Shown here piece after piece: positions 9,790 through 18,382 of a stretch of DNA of 64,000 bases. Position 1 is the stretch's first letter. Each line of letters begins with the position of its first letter. The position numbers and the translations under genes were made by a program. The stretch is from contig JAABRM010000024.1 in NCBI GenBank assembly GCA_011390955.1, positions 33,736 to 97,735 on the forward strand, written 5' to 3'. A model generated the notes under the pieces. That model was not told the DNA's origin. It ran no database searches and worked only from the letters and a program-made list of their open reading frames with translations. This DNA comes from Oscillatoriales cyanobacterium. Lineage in GTDB: Bacteria > Cyanobacteriota > Cyanobacteriia > Cyanobacteriales > Laspinemataceae.

Positions 9790-12700
9790 TTAGATTAATT
9801 TTAACAACGCTTGTACCGGATGCAATGGCTGCCAACCGTCAAACCGCTTGACTTGCGATCGACAAGAATATCCGGTGGCTAAAATATAGGGTTGTTCCGC
9901 TATATTCTCTGGCAATTGCCGCCCCCAACTCATCTGATAAATGCCTTGAGATTCGGCATAATGTTCCGCTTCATGGCCGTAAATTCCCGCCATGCCACAG
10001 CATCCGGTTTCTACCAGATTTAATTGTAAACCAACGGCATGAAAAATTTGTTGCCATTGTCGTTGGGAAGCTAAGACAGCGGTTTTTTCGGTGCAATGTC
10101 CGAATAATTGATAAGAGTGAGAATGGTTATTATAATGCTTAACTTGCGGCAGTCGATCTAATTGGCTGACTAAGAATTCTTGTAATAACTGGACAGGGGG
10201 GTTATTGCCGCTGGGGATAATTTTCTGATATTCGTCTCGATAGGTAAGGACGATGCTGGGTTCAATGCCAATGATGGGGATATTTAAATCAGCAAGTTGA
10301 TGGAAATAGGCACTATTTTTATGAGCGATCGCGCCAAATTGTCCTAAAAAACCTTTCACATGAAGGGGTTTACCACTGGGAAAAAATGGTGCCACATAAA
10401 CCGTATATCCCAGCTTAGTCAAAAAGTCATAAGTATCTAGCACTAAGTCGGATTCATAGAAGCTAGTAAACGCATCTTGCAGTAAAATCACACTATTTAA
10501 TTTTTCACTTTCACTCAGTTTGGCTAATTTATCCAGGTCAAACTCTGGGGCAGTTTTTGCGGCTAAACCTTGCTGAACTGTCACCGGACTGACTACCGGG
10601 GGATCGACCATCTTTATACTATGCTTAATCAACCAAAGCGTTAGGGAATTTTGGCTTAAGAAATTAACCAATCCTGGGGCAAAAGATTGCCATTGTGCCA
10701 AGGTTTCAATATAACCAATGAAGTAATCTCGTAATGGTCTTAAATATCGAGTATAATACAGAGATAAAAATTTAGCTTTCATCTCTGGAATATCTACATG
10801 AATTGGGCATTGAGTCGCGCAAGCTTTGCAGGATAAACACCCGTGCATCCCGGCATAAACTTCATGGGAAAAGTCATAAAATCCTAGATATTTTTGCAGG
10901 GTATTCCAGAGTTTAATTGGGAAATTTGAGGCAGGGAACAGGGAACAGGTCTGGGTAGGGGCAGAGGCAATATTCCCCGTTCCCTGATAACCGTTCCCCG
11001 TTCCCTTTTTTCCAATTTCTAATTGCCGTAACCATTCCCGAAGTAAACTAGCGCGACCTTTAGGAGAATGAATGCGATCGCGTGTTTCTTTGGACGAAGG
11101 ACACATCACTTGATCGGGGTGATAATTAAAACAAGCCCCATTGCCATTACACTTAAATGCCGCCTCATATTCTAACTGCAACTCCGGGGAAACTTGGCGA
11201 TCGAATTCTCCCCGTAACGGCGATTCTAAGGGCACAACTGCCGCATCACTACCAAAAGGCGTCACAATTTTTCCCGGATTTAATTGATTATACGGGTCAA
11301 AAGCTGCCTTAATTTTCCGTAAATCTTCATAAAGTTCTGCCCCAAAAAATAGGGGAGTATATTCACTTCTAAAACCCTTGCCATGTTCACCCCACATTAC
11401 CCCGCCATATTTCCGCACCAAAGCCACCACTCGATCCGACAATTCTCGGATTAAAGCTGCATCTTTTGGCGCTTTCATATCCAAGGCAGGACGCACGTGA
11501 AGACAGCCTACATCAACATGGCCATACATAGCATATTCTAACTCATATTTACTCAGTAAACTTTTAAATTCTCCGATATAATTAGCTAAATTTTCTGGTG
11601 GGACGGCAGTATCTTCAATCAAAGCAATGGGTTGACGTTTTCCCGGTTTATTCCCCAATAAACCCACCCCTTTTTTCCGCAATTCCCAAAGTTTTGCAGC
11701 TTCCTGGGCATTTTGGGCTAAATAATAACCAATTGCTTTTTGGGGGTTATTTTTACTATGTCCTATGGCTGTACAAATTGCCTCTATATTGTCATTAACT
11801 GCCGATTCCGTTTCCCCCACAAACTCCACTAAATTAATTGCTTTAGCATCCCCAATAAAATCTTTAACTTCATCATAAATTTCATCAGTTTTAGCCAATT
11901 GTAGAATTGTTTCATCAATCGTTTCAATCGCTGCGGGTTCTGCCTTTAATAAATTTTCGGCAGCGGATAAAGCATCATCAAAACAGCGATAATGAATCAC
12001 TAATAACCTTTGGGCTTTGGGAATCGGGGTTAATTTTAACTTCGCTTCCGTAATTACCCCTAAAGTACCTTCCGATCCGGCTAATAGCCAGTTTAAATTA
12101 AAAGTATTTTGGGCGCGATCGTAAACCTTAGCTAAATTATACCCGGTCATAAACCGAGTTAACTTGGGAAAAGTTTCGGCAATTAACTCTTGTTTATAAC
12201 TAACAATATCATCTACTTGGCGATAAATTTCACCCAGCCGGTTTGACTGTTGTTTAACCTGGGATAAATTGGGCAAATCAACAGAGTGGCTGTTGCCCAC
12301 AGTTCCATCAGGCAAAACCCACTCTAAGGCTAAAATATGATTACTCGTGCGACCATAAATCCGCGACCCTTTCCCACAAGCATCAGTATTAATCATCCCG
12401 CCAATCGTAGCCCGATTACTAGGGGCTAAACTGGGGGCAAAAAATACGCCGAATGGTTTTAAAGCTGCATTCAATTGGTCTAAGACAACGCCCGGTTGTA
12501 CGCGCACCCAACCCGCTGCTACATTCACCTCTAAAATCTGGTTCATATATTTAGAAACATCAATCATAATGCCGGGAGAAAGGGATTGACCATTTGTTCC
12601 CGTACCCCCACCTCTGGGAGAGAAAGTTATCTGGTGATAAGCGGGTTGATTGGCTAATTGAAATAGGTTAACTAAATCCGCAGTATTTTTGGGAAAAACG

Positions 12701-12888
12701 ACCGCTTGGGGTAAAATTTGATAGATGCTGTTATCGGTTGCAGTAATTAAGCGACTGGCGAATTCACGGCGAATTTCCCCAGAGAAAGAGGTTTTTTCTA
12801 GGGCGGCTAAAAATTCCGCATAGTCAGGTTTTAACGATTGATTTAAAGATTGATTTAAGGTTTGGTTTAGATTTAGACGAGGAATCAT
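9790..12888 (-). CDS. FAD-linked oxidase / Fe-S oxidoreductase fusion (YdiJ-like)
   Basis: A 1032-residue fusion of a GlcD-type FAD-dependent 2-hydroxyacid dehydrogenase with a GlcF-type iron-sulfur part. The FAD-binding-4 domain (about 60-235) has the PRGGGTGTNGQSLSPG loop; the FAD oxidase C-terminal domain follows (about 290-545). The next region has GCLSCKACATQCP (about residue 685) for a 4Fe-4S cluster, and the C-terminus has GHCTEK and TGCCGMAG, the CCG-type cysteines. Length and order match E. coli YdiJ, a D-2-hydroxyglutarate dehydrogenase of about 1018 residues, so it probably oxidises D-2-hydroxyglutarate or a related D-2-hydroxyacid. Residues about 625-655 (GTGNGYQGTGN and following) are encoded by a dispersed DNA repeat that has entered the frame between domains. 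Confidence 0.9.
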   Translation of the reverse strand: MIPRLNLNQTLNQSLNQSLKPDYAEFLAALEKTSFSGEIRREFASRLITATDNSIYQILPQAVVFPKNTADLVNLFQLANQPAYHQITFSPRGGGTGTNGQSLSPGIMIDVSKYMNQILEVNVAAGWVRVQPGVVLDQLNAALKPFGVFFAPSLAPSNRATIGGMINTDACGKGSRIYGRTSNHILALEWVLPDGTVGNSHSVDLPNLSQVKQQSNRLGEIYRQVDDIVSYKQELIAETFPKLTRFMTGYNLAKVYDRAQNTFNLNWLLAGSEGTLGVITEAKLKLTPIPKAQRLLVIHYRCFDDALSAAENLLKAEPAAIETIDETILQLAKTDEIYDEVKDFIGDAKAINLVEFVGETESAVNDNIEAICTAIGHSKNNPQKAIGYYLAQNAQEAAKLWELRKKGVGLLGNKPGKRQPIALIEDTAVPPENLANYIGEFKSLLSKYELEYAMYGHVDVGCLHVRPALDMKAPKDAALIRELSDRVVALVRKYGGVMWGEHGKGFRSEYTPLFFGAELYEDLRKIKAAFDPYNQLNPGKIVTPFGSDAAVVPLESPLRGEFDRQVSPELQLEYEAAFKCNGNGACFNYHPDQVMCPSSKETRDRIHSPKGRASLLREWLRQLEIGKKGTGNGYQGTGNIASAPTQTCSLFPASNFPIKLWNTLQKYLGFYDFSHEVYAGMHGCLSCKACATQCPIHVDIPEMKAKFLSLYYTRYLRPLRDYFIGYIETLAQWQSFAPGLVNFLSQNSLTLWLIKHSIKMVDPPVVSPVTVQQGLAAKTAPEFDLDKLAKLSESEKLNSVILLQDAFTSFYESDLVLDTYDFLTKLGYTVYVAPFFPSGKPLHVKGFLGQFGAIAHKNSAYFHQLADLNIPIIGIEPSIVLTYRDEYQKIIPSGNNPPVQLLQEFLVSQLDRLPQVKHYNNHSHSYQLFGHCTEKTAVLASQRQWQQIFHAVGLQLNLVETGCCGMAGIYGHEAEHYAESQGIYQMSWGRQLPENIAEQPYILATGYSCRSQVKRFDGWQPLHPVQALLKLI

Positions 12889-12917
12889 AAGCGGGAAAGA
12901 TAGAAAGAGACAGGGAC

Positions 12918-13234
12918 AAGAAACCGGGTTTCTGCCTTAAGTTTACACTCATGGCAAAATCCCAGGGACAAGAAACCGGGTTTCTTAAGTCAACCTCTGC
13001 CTCCCCACCGAAACCTACATAGAAACCCGGTTTCTAACCGCTTCAGGTTTCTCACAGCCCCAGGGACAAGAAACCGGGTTTCTCTAAGTCAACCTCTGCC
13101 ACCCCACCGAAACCTACATAGAAACCCGGTTTCTAACCGCTTCAGGTTTAGGGGTTGCTGGTGGGGACAAGAAACCGGGTTTCTATAAGCGTTGTTGGTT
13201 GGTGGCAAAGGTTAACGCAAGAAACCCGGTTTCT
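12918..13234. repeat. Array 1 of the AAGAAACCGGGTTTCT palindrome
   Basis: Seven copies of the 15-16 bp core in both orientations, about 50 bp apart, joined by conserved linkers (AAGTCAACCTCTGCC, CCACCGAAACCTACATAG, AACCGCTTCAGGTTTCT). It fills the 374-bp gap between the divergent oxidoreductase and NACHT genes, so both promoters must lie within or at the edges of the array. Confidence 0.95.
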
Positions 13235-13262
13235 GGGGTAAAATAGTGACAGTGTTGAGGGT

Positions 13263-14927
13263 ATGACTATGGGTGTAGGCCGATCGCTCCTAAAATTAAC
13301 TATTGGGACTGGCTGTGCGTTTATGGGCTTGACCTGTTCGCCAATTCTGATCGAAGCAGGAAGTGTTTTGGGTCCAATCTTAGCCTCTTTTTTAGGAAAC
13401 GTGGCCATCAGCACTACAGCTAATTCCCTTGATGACTTAACCGCAGGGCAAGACCCGGATAGGGTATCCCTACAAAATCAGGATTTAACGCGGGCGGTGG
13501 GAAAAGCGATCGCCGCCGTTATTACCCTCGAAGCCAGAAAACACCCCGGCAAAACCCGTCAATATTTAGAAAAAATTGCTGCCCAAGCCAAAGATAACTG
13601 GGTCAAAATCGCCCAACAGGAACTCACCCAGCAACGTTACCCCGAACTGCGAGAAGCGAAACTCGATCAATTCCTGACTCCCGAAGAATACCAACTCACC
13701 CAACAAGGCAACCTCACCGCTACAGAATGGGGGGATATTTTCGTCCGCCTCAACATGGCAGCTTGTAAAGGGGGCGGCTTTCCCATTCCCTCGGAGGTGC
13801 GTCAACAAGTCGCGGAATTACTCCATACTACCTTCCCCAAAGCCTTGCGAGAAACCCTCAAAGAAGACTTTGCCAAGGATGGGAAAGCCTTTGCGGGGTT
13901 AACGTTGCAGTTACTCACGGGAATGCAGGCACAACTGAGGCAACTGCAAGCCAATCCAGGGGATGTCAATGCTGAGGAGTTCAGCCAAATCCTGCAACAG
14001 TTTCAGGAATTGGAAACCCAGTTACGGGGAAACGTCACCCAGCAACAGGCATTTTTTACCGATATTTCCGGCAGGATTGATTCCGGTTTTGCGGAAGTCT
14101 GTCAACGGTTGGGGGTGATGGAAACCCAAATCGCTCAGTTGTTGCAAGGACTGGAAAGCACCCTAGAAAGTTTGGTGGCAGAAATTCGATCGCATTTTGA
14201 TGCCGCTAACCCCCATCTTTCCTTAGCAGAATGGCGACCCATTGCCGAGTTAATGCTGGCTAACCGACAGGCATTAACCGCTAATCCGGCATTTAAGCGG
14301 GTGGATGTCTATGTGCCGTTGGCATTGGTGGAACGTCGCCAAACTCAGCAACGGAAACCGGGGCAAAGTTTGGAAAATCCAGAAGAGTGGGGACGGGAAG
14401 AAGAGAGAATGACTCCCATCGCCGAGGATGAGTTTTTCGATCGGGTTTTGCGGCAGGGAAAAAGTCCCCAAAGTCAGGGGCGACGGATTGCGGTGATTGG
14501 CGAACCGGGGTCAGGAAAAACGACGCGGTTACAGGCGATCGCCGATTGGATATTGGCAGAACATCTCGGCATCCCGATTTGGATTGACTTGGCACAATTT
14601 ACCGAACCGACTCTGGTGGATTATCTGGAAAAATGGCTGAAGTCGGCGGGAGTTGCAGGGGCGATCGCCTCTCTCCAAGACCATCAAGAGCATCTCTGGT
14701 TATTGATGGATGGCTTGGATGAAATGGTAGCCCGGATTGAACAGCCCCATGTGTCCCAGTTATTAACCGGGTGGGTGGGGTTAGGACGGGCGATTATTAC
14801 CTGTCGGGTGAATGTCTGGGAAGCCGATCGAAATGCCTTTTCGGGGTTTGATGTCTATCGGAATTTACCCTTTGAGGCGGATCAAATGGAAACCTTTATC
14901 CGGCGATTCTTTGCCCAGACTGATTAA
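13263..14927 (+). CDS. NACHT-family STAND ATPase, N-terminal part of a split gene
   Basis: The first 554 residues of a NACHT (NLR-like) protein. Residues 1-60 include a hydrophobic stretch (FMGLTCSPILIEAGSVLGPILASFL); about 60-330 is a helical, Gln-rich N-terminal region with possible coiled coil. The NACHT ATPase follows, with Walker A GEPGSGKTT (about 413-421) and Walker B LLMDGLDE (about 480-487), then ITCRVNVW. The frame stops right after ETFIRRFFAQTD, a point where family members normally run straight on into the winged-helix part. That missing part (DLVRNPLRLTLLCMTW) begins about 970 bp downstream, after two unrelated genes. Bacterial NACHT proteins act as antiphage sensors; here the ATPase would be cut off from its sensor. 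Confidence 0.88.
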   Translation: MTMGVGRSLLKLTIGTGCAFMGLTCSPILIEAGSVLGPILASFLGNVAISTTANSLDDLTAGQDPDRVSLQNQDLTRAVGKAIAAVITLEARKHPGKTRQYLEKIAAQAKDNWVKIAQQELTQQRYPELREAKLDQFLTPEEYQLTQQGNLTATEWGDIFVRLNMAACKGGGFPIPSEVRQQVAELLHTTFPKALRETLKEDFAKDGKAFAGLTLQLLTGMQAQLRQLQANPGDVNAEEFSQILQQFQELETQLRGNVTQQQAFFTDISGRIDSGFAEVCQRLGVMETQIAQLLQGLESTLESLVAEIRSHFDAANPHLSLAEWRPIAELMLANRQALTANPAFKRVDVYVPLALVERRQTQQRKPGQSLENPEEWGREEERMTPIAEDEFFDRVLRQGKSPQSQGRRIAVIGEPGSGKTTRLQAIADWILAEHLGIPIWIDLAQFTEPTLVDYLEKWLKSAGVAGAIASLQDHQEHLWLLMDGLDEMVARIEQPHVSQLLTGWVGLGRAIITCRVNVWEADRNAFSGFDVYRNLPFEADQMETFIRRFFAQTD

Positions 14928-14969
14928 CCCAACTCATTTATAATGATCGTTAGATTTTGGATGCTCATC

Positions 14970-15380
14970 ATGTCCCTCACCATCGCTCTGAATCCTGAAC
15001 TAGAAGCTAAACTCCTGGCTGAAGCAAAGCAGCAGGGTCAAAGTTTGGATACATTTCTCCAGCAATTGCTATCTCAAGCATTGGGAGTGTCCGAGCCTGA
15101 TGCTTGGTTAGGGGAGGATAGTTTAGCGGCAGATTTATACAGTCCCGTGGCTTTGTTGGATGATGATGGGGTAATCGCGTTGGCACAGATGAAGCTAGAT
15201 GCTGGGCAAAATCAGCGTTTGGGAGATTTACAAGCGAAAGGAAAGGCTCAGGGCTTAACCCAAGCGGAGCGATATGAACTATTGATGTTAATGCAGAGTT
15301 ATCGTTTGGGATTATTGCGAAAATCCGAAGCCTTAGCCGAAGCCAAAGCGCGGGGTTTAAGCCCCAATCTTGCCCCATGA
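14970..15380 (+). CDS. Antitoxin-like small protein paired with the HNH nuclease
   Basis: A 136-residue protein from the ATG at 14970 (an upstream ATG at 14943 would add nine hydrophobic residues). The N-terminus (LTIALNPELEAKLLAEAKQQ then SLDTFLQQLLSQAL) looks like a ribbon-helix-helix or prevent-host-death type DNA-binding antitoxin start. The rest is helical and charged (QAERYELLMLMQSYRLGLLRKSEALAEAK). Its stop overlaps the start of the HNH gene by four bases (ATGA at 15377), so the two are translationally coupled. Such a small protein plus HNH pair would fit a toxin-antitoxin or nuclease-chaperone module. The pair sits inside the split NACHT gene. Function is not established. Confidence 0.7.
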   Translation: MSLTIALNPELEAKLLAEAKQQGQSLDTFLQQLLSQALGVSEPDAWLGEDSLAADLYSPVALLDDDGVIALAQMKLDAGQNQRLGDLQAKGKAQGLTQAERYELLMLMQSYRLGLLRKSEALAEAKARGLSPNLAP

Positions 15381-15802
15381 GTTTATCTGACCCGGTACGT
15401 CAAATCGTTCGTCAACGTGCCGGAAACTGTTGTGAATATTGCTTGAGCCATCAAGATTACATTATGGGTCGGTTACAGGTCGATCACATACTACCCGTGG
15501 CAAAGGGGGGTGGTGATGAGTTGGAAAATCTCTGTTTAGCTTGTGAATTATGTAATCAATATAAGTGGACAAAGACGAAATTCAACGATCCACAGACTGG
15601 GCAATCTATAGCTTTGTTTAATCCTCGTCAACAACAATGGTCAGATCATTTTCAATGGAGTGATGATGGGACAGAAATTATTGGTTTGACGGCTTGTGGT
15701 CGTGCCACTGTAGCCGCATTACAGCTTAACAATTCATTGGCGGTGGTTGTGCGCCGAAATTGGGTTAGGGCTGGCTGGCATCCACCGACATTGAACACAT
15801 AA
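15377..15802 (+). CDS. HNH endonuclease
   Basis: A 141-residue nuclease of the HNH fold. It has the zinc-binding CEYC (about 20-23), the catalytic QVDHILPVAKGG (about 35-46), the NLCLACELCNQYK segment (about 51-63) with the second zinc cysteines and the Asn, and no other domain. The C-terminal half (FNPRQQQWSDHFQW and beyond) is the extension common in cyanobacterial HNH proteins of this size. It overlaps the preceding small gene by four bases. As part of the block that interrupts the NACHT gene it could be a homing-type nuclease or a toxin; the sequence does not decide between these. Confidence 0.9.
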   Translation: MSLSDPVRQIVRQRAGNCCEYCLSHQDYIMGRLQVDHILPVAKGGGDELENLCLACELCNQYKWTKTKFNDPQTGQSIALFNPRQQQWSDHFQWSDDGTEIIGLTACGRATVAALQLNNSLAVVVRRNWVRAGWHPPTLNT

Positions 15803-15871
15803 AGTCGCTCCTTACCGGGACAATAAACGATGCTTTAGTGATTAGCTTTTGATTTCTCAAACAAGAATGCC

Positions 15872-18382
15872 ATGACAAATTCCACTTTAACTCCTGCCGA
15901 TGCGCTAATTGCCGCCCTCCATGAACCGGGACGGGAACATCTCCTTGATTTAGTCCGCAATCCCTTGCGTTTGACCTTGCTCTGCATGACTTGGGATGGG
16001 TCATCGTTGCCGGAAACTCAGGCGGAGTTATATGAGCGTTATCTGAGAAAGATTTATGAGTGGAATCAGAATTGGCATGAGTTGGAAAAGTATGCCGAAC
16101 GTTGTGGCACGACCACCACGAAATTAAAGCAGGATTTGAATCAGCAATTGGGGGAACTGGCAAAGGCGGCGCTGAATTTGCCCCAGGAGCGATTTCGGTT
16201 ATCACAGGCTTTGGTGGAACAGCATCTAGGGGAGGAATGGGATCGGACTTCCTTGGGTTATTTGGCGTTGCGGTTGGGCTGGTTAAATCGGGTGGGCAAA
16301 GATGGGCGCGGCGATAGTATTTTTGCCTTTTATCATGCCACGTTTCAGGAGTATTTTGCGGCGTTGGCGGTGGAGGATTGGGATTATTTTCTGCCTCGGA
16401 ATCATGTGGATTGTCCGGTAGCGGGGAAGCGGTATCGGATTTTTGAGAAGCAGTGGAAGCAGGTGATTTTGTGTTGGTTGGGGCGTGGGGATATTGAGGA
16501 TGAGAAGAAGGAGGGTTTTATTCGTGCATTGATTGAGTTTAATGATGGCTGTGGAGAGTGGAATTTTGAGAAAGTAGATAGAGGATTTTATGAATATCAT
16601 GCCTATTTTCTTGCAGCGGCGGGTGTGAATGAGTTTAAGGCTTGTTCTCTGGCAAATGAGATTATTCGGCAGGTAGTGAAGCGGAGCACGGGTGATTTCA
16701 ATAGTGAAACACAGGAGTGGCGAGATTATTTAATGCCAACCCTCGAAGGATTAAGAGAAATTATTATCCAAGGAAAAATCCGACAAAAGTGGATTTCGGA
16801 AATTATTGCTACATCAATTTCGATTATCAAAACTACTCAGGATGAAACAGAACGCCGAAATGCAGTGAGGATTTTTGGTGAAGCTCCACAGGACAATTCA
16901 GATTTAAGTTTCGCTTGGAACACCGCTGTACAGGGGAATTTAGAGGTGATCGCCGCTTTGGTCTGGACTCTGGAAACCACTGAGAACGAACATACCTGTG
17001 ATGATGCGATGTATAGTTTGGGTGAAATTGCACAGGGGAATCCAGAGGTAATCTCAGCATTAATTCGGCTTCTCGAAACAACTCAAGACGAAAAAAAATG
17101 TGAGAGTATAGCGAGAAATTTTGATAAGATTACACAAGAAACTTCATCGGTGACTAAAGATTTAATCCGCATTATCAAGACTACTAATAATGAAAATATT
17201 CGCTGTAGTGTGATGTATCACGTTTTGAATAAAATTGCACAAGGAAATCTAGAGGCAATCACCGCTTTAGTCCGCATTCTCGAAACTACTAATGACGAAA
17301 ATACCCGTTGTCATGCCGTGTATAGTTTGGGTGAAATCGCAGAAAGGAATCCAGAGGCGATCGCCGCTTTAGTCCGCATTCTCGAAACTACCGAGGATGA
17401 AGATACCTGTTGGATAGCGGCGAATAGTTTGGAGCGAATCGAACCGGGAAATCCAGCAGTGATTCCAGCCTTAATCCGGATTCTCGAAACCACTGAGGAT
17501 AAAGATGTCCTTTGTACAGTAATGTATCGTTGGGATGAAATCGCACAGGGAAATCCAGAGGAGATCGCAGCATTAATCCGCATTTTTGAAACCACCGAGG
17601 ATTACAATACTCGTTGGAAAGCGGCAGAGATTGTGGGTAAAATCGCACAGGGGAATTCAGAGGCGATCGCCGCTTCAATTCGTATTCTCGAAACTACTGA
17701 GGATGAATTCTCCGATACTCTGCCGTCGGAGTTGCCCGATCTACCATTACTCTGCTTCAACACTTCTCAAGATATCCGTTGGAAAGCGGCAGAGATTGTG
17801 GGTAAAATTGCACAAGGACATCCAGAGGCGATCGCCGCTTTAATCCAGATTCTCAAAACTACTCAGGACGAAGATACCCGTCGCAATGCACTGTATAGTT
17901 TGGGTAAAATCGCACAGGGACATCCAGAGGCGATCGCGGCTTTAATCCACCTTCTCGAAACTACTCAGGATGAACATACCCGTTTAACTGTGGCGCAAAA
18001 TTTGATTCAAATTGCACAAGGACATCCAGAGGCGAACACGGCTTTAATCTGGCTTCTCGAAACTACTCAGGATGAACATACCCGTTTAACTGTGGCGCAA
18101 AATTTGATTCAAATTGCACAAGGACATCCAGAGGCGATCGCCGCTTTAATCTGGCTTCTCGAAACTACTCAGGACGAATATACCCGTCGCCAAGTAGCGA
18201 GAAGTTTAGGTGAAATCGCACCGGAAAATCCAGAGGCGATCGCCGCTTTAATCTACCTTCTCAAAACTACTCAGGACGAAAATACCCGTTGCACAGTAGC
18301 GAGAAGTTTAGGTGAAATCGCACCGGAAAATCCCCAGGCGATCGCCGCTTTAATCCACTACCTTGAAACTACTTATGTTTAA
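15872..18382 (+). CDS. NACHT protein continuation: winged-helix region and HEAT repeats
   Basis: The 836-residue frame resumes the NACHT protein. Its start (ALHEPGREHLLDLVRNPLRL then TLLCMTW) is the segment that follows the ATPase in intact relatives, and AFYHATFQEYFAALAVEDW (about 150-170) is the typical end of the winged-helix part. From about residue 360 it consists of HEAT-like repeats; the best-preserved units are exactly 102 bp long (34 residues, e.g. EAIAALIHLLETTQDE) and nearly identical at DNA level. A GCGATCGC octamer encodes the Ala-Ile-Ala of many units. The first ATG may be fortuitous, with no strong ribosome binding site. The frame ends at a TAA within a repeat unit where the next frame takes over. 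Confidence 0.82.
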   Translation: MTNSTLTPADALIAALHEPGREHLLDLVRNPLRLTLLCMTWDGSSLPETQAELYERYLRKIYEWNQNWHELEKYAERCGTTTTKLKQDLNQQLGELAKAALNLPQERFRLSQALVEQHLGEEWDRTSLGYLALRLGWLNRVGKDGRGDSIFAFYHATFQEYFAALAVEDWDYFLPRNHVDCPVAGKRYRIFEKQWKQVILCWLGRGDIEDEKKEGFIRALIEFNDGCGEWNFEKVDRGFYEYHAYFLAAAGVNEFKACSLANEIIRQVVKRSTGDFNSETQEWRDYLMPTLEGLREIIIQGKIRQKWISEIIATSISIIKTTQDETERRNAVRIFGEAPQDNSDLSFAWNTAVQGNLEVIAALVWTLETTENEHTCDDAMYSLGEIAQGNPEVISALIRLLETTQDEKKCESIARNFDKITQETSSVTKDLIRIIKTTNNENIRCSVMYHVLNKIAQGNLEAITALVRILETTNDENTRCHAVYSLGEIAERNPEAIAALVRILETTEDEDTCWIAANSLERIEPGNPAVIPALIRILETTEDKDVLCTVMYRWDEIAQGNPEEIAALIRIFETTEDYNTRWKAAEIVGKIAQGNSEAIAASIRILETTEDEFSDTLPSELPDLPLLCFNTSQDIRWKAAEIVGKIAQGHPEAIAALIQILKTTQDEDTRRNALYSLGKIAQGHPEAIAALIHLLETTQDEHTRLTVAQNLIQIAQGHPEANTALIWLLETTQDEHTRLTVAQNLIQIAQGHPEAIAALIWLLETTQDEYTRRQVARSLGEIAPENPEAIAALIYLLKTTQDENTRCTVARSLGEIAPENPQAIAALIHYLETTYV

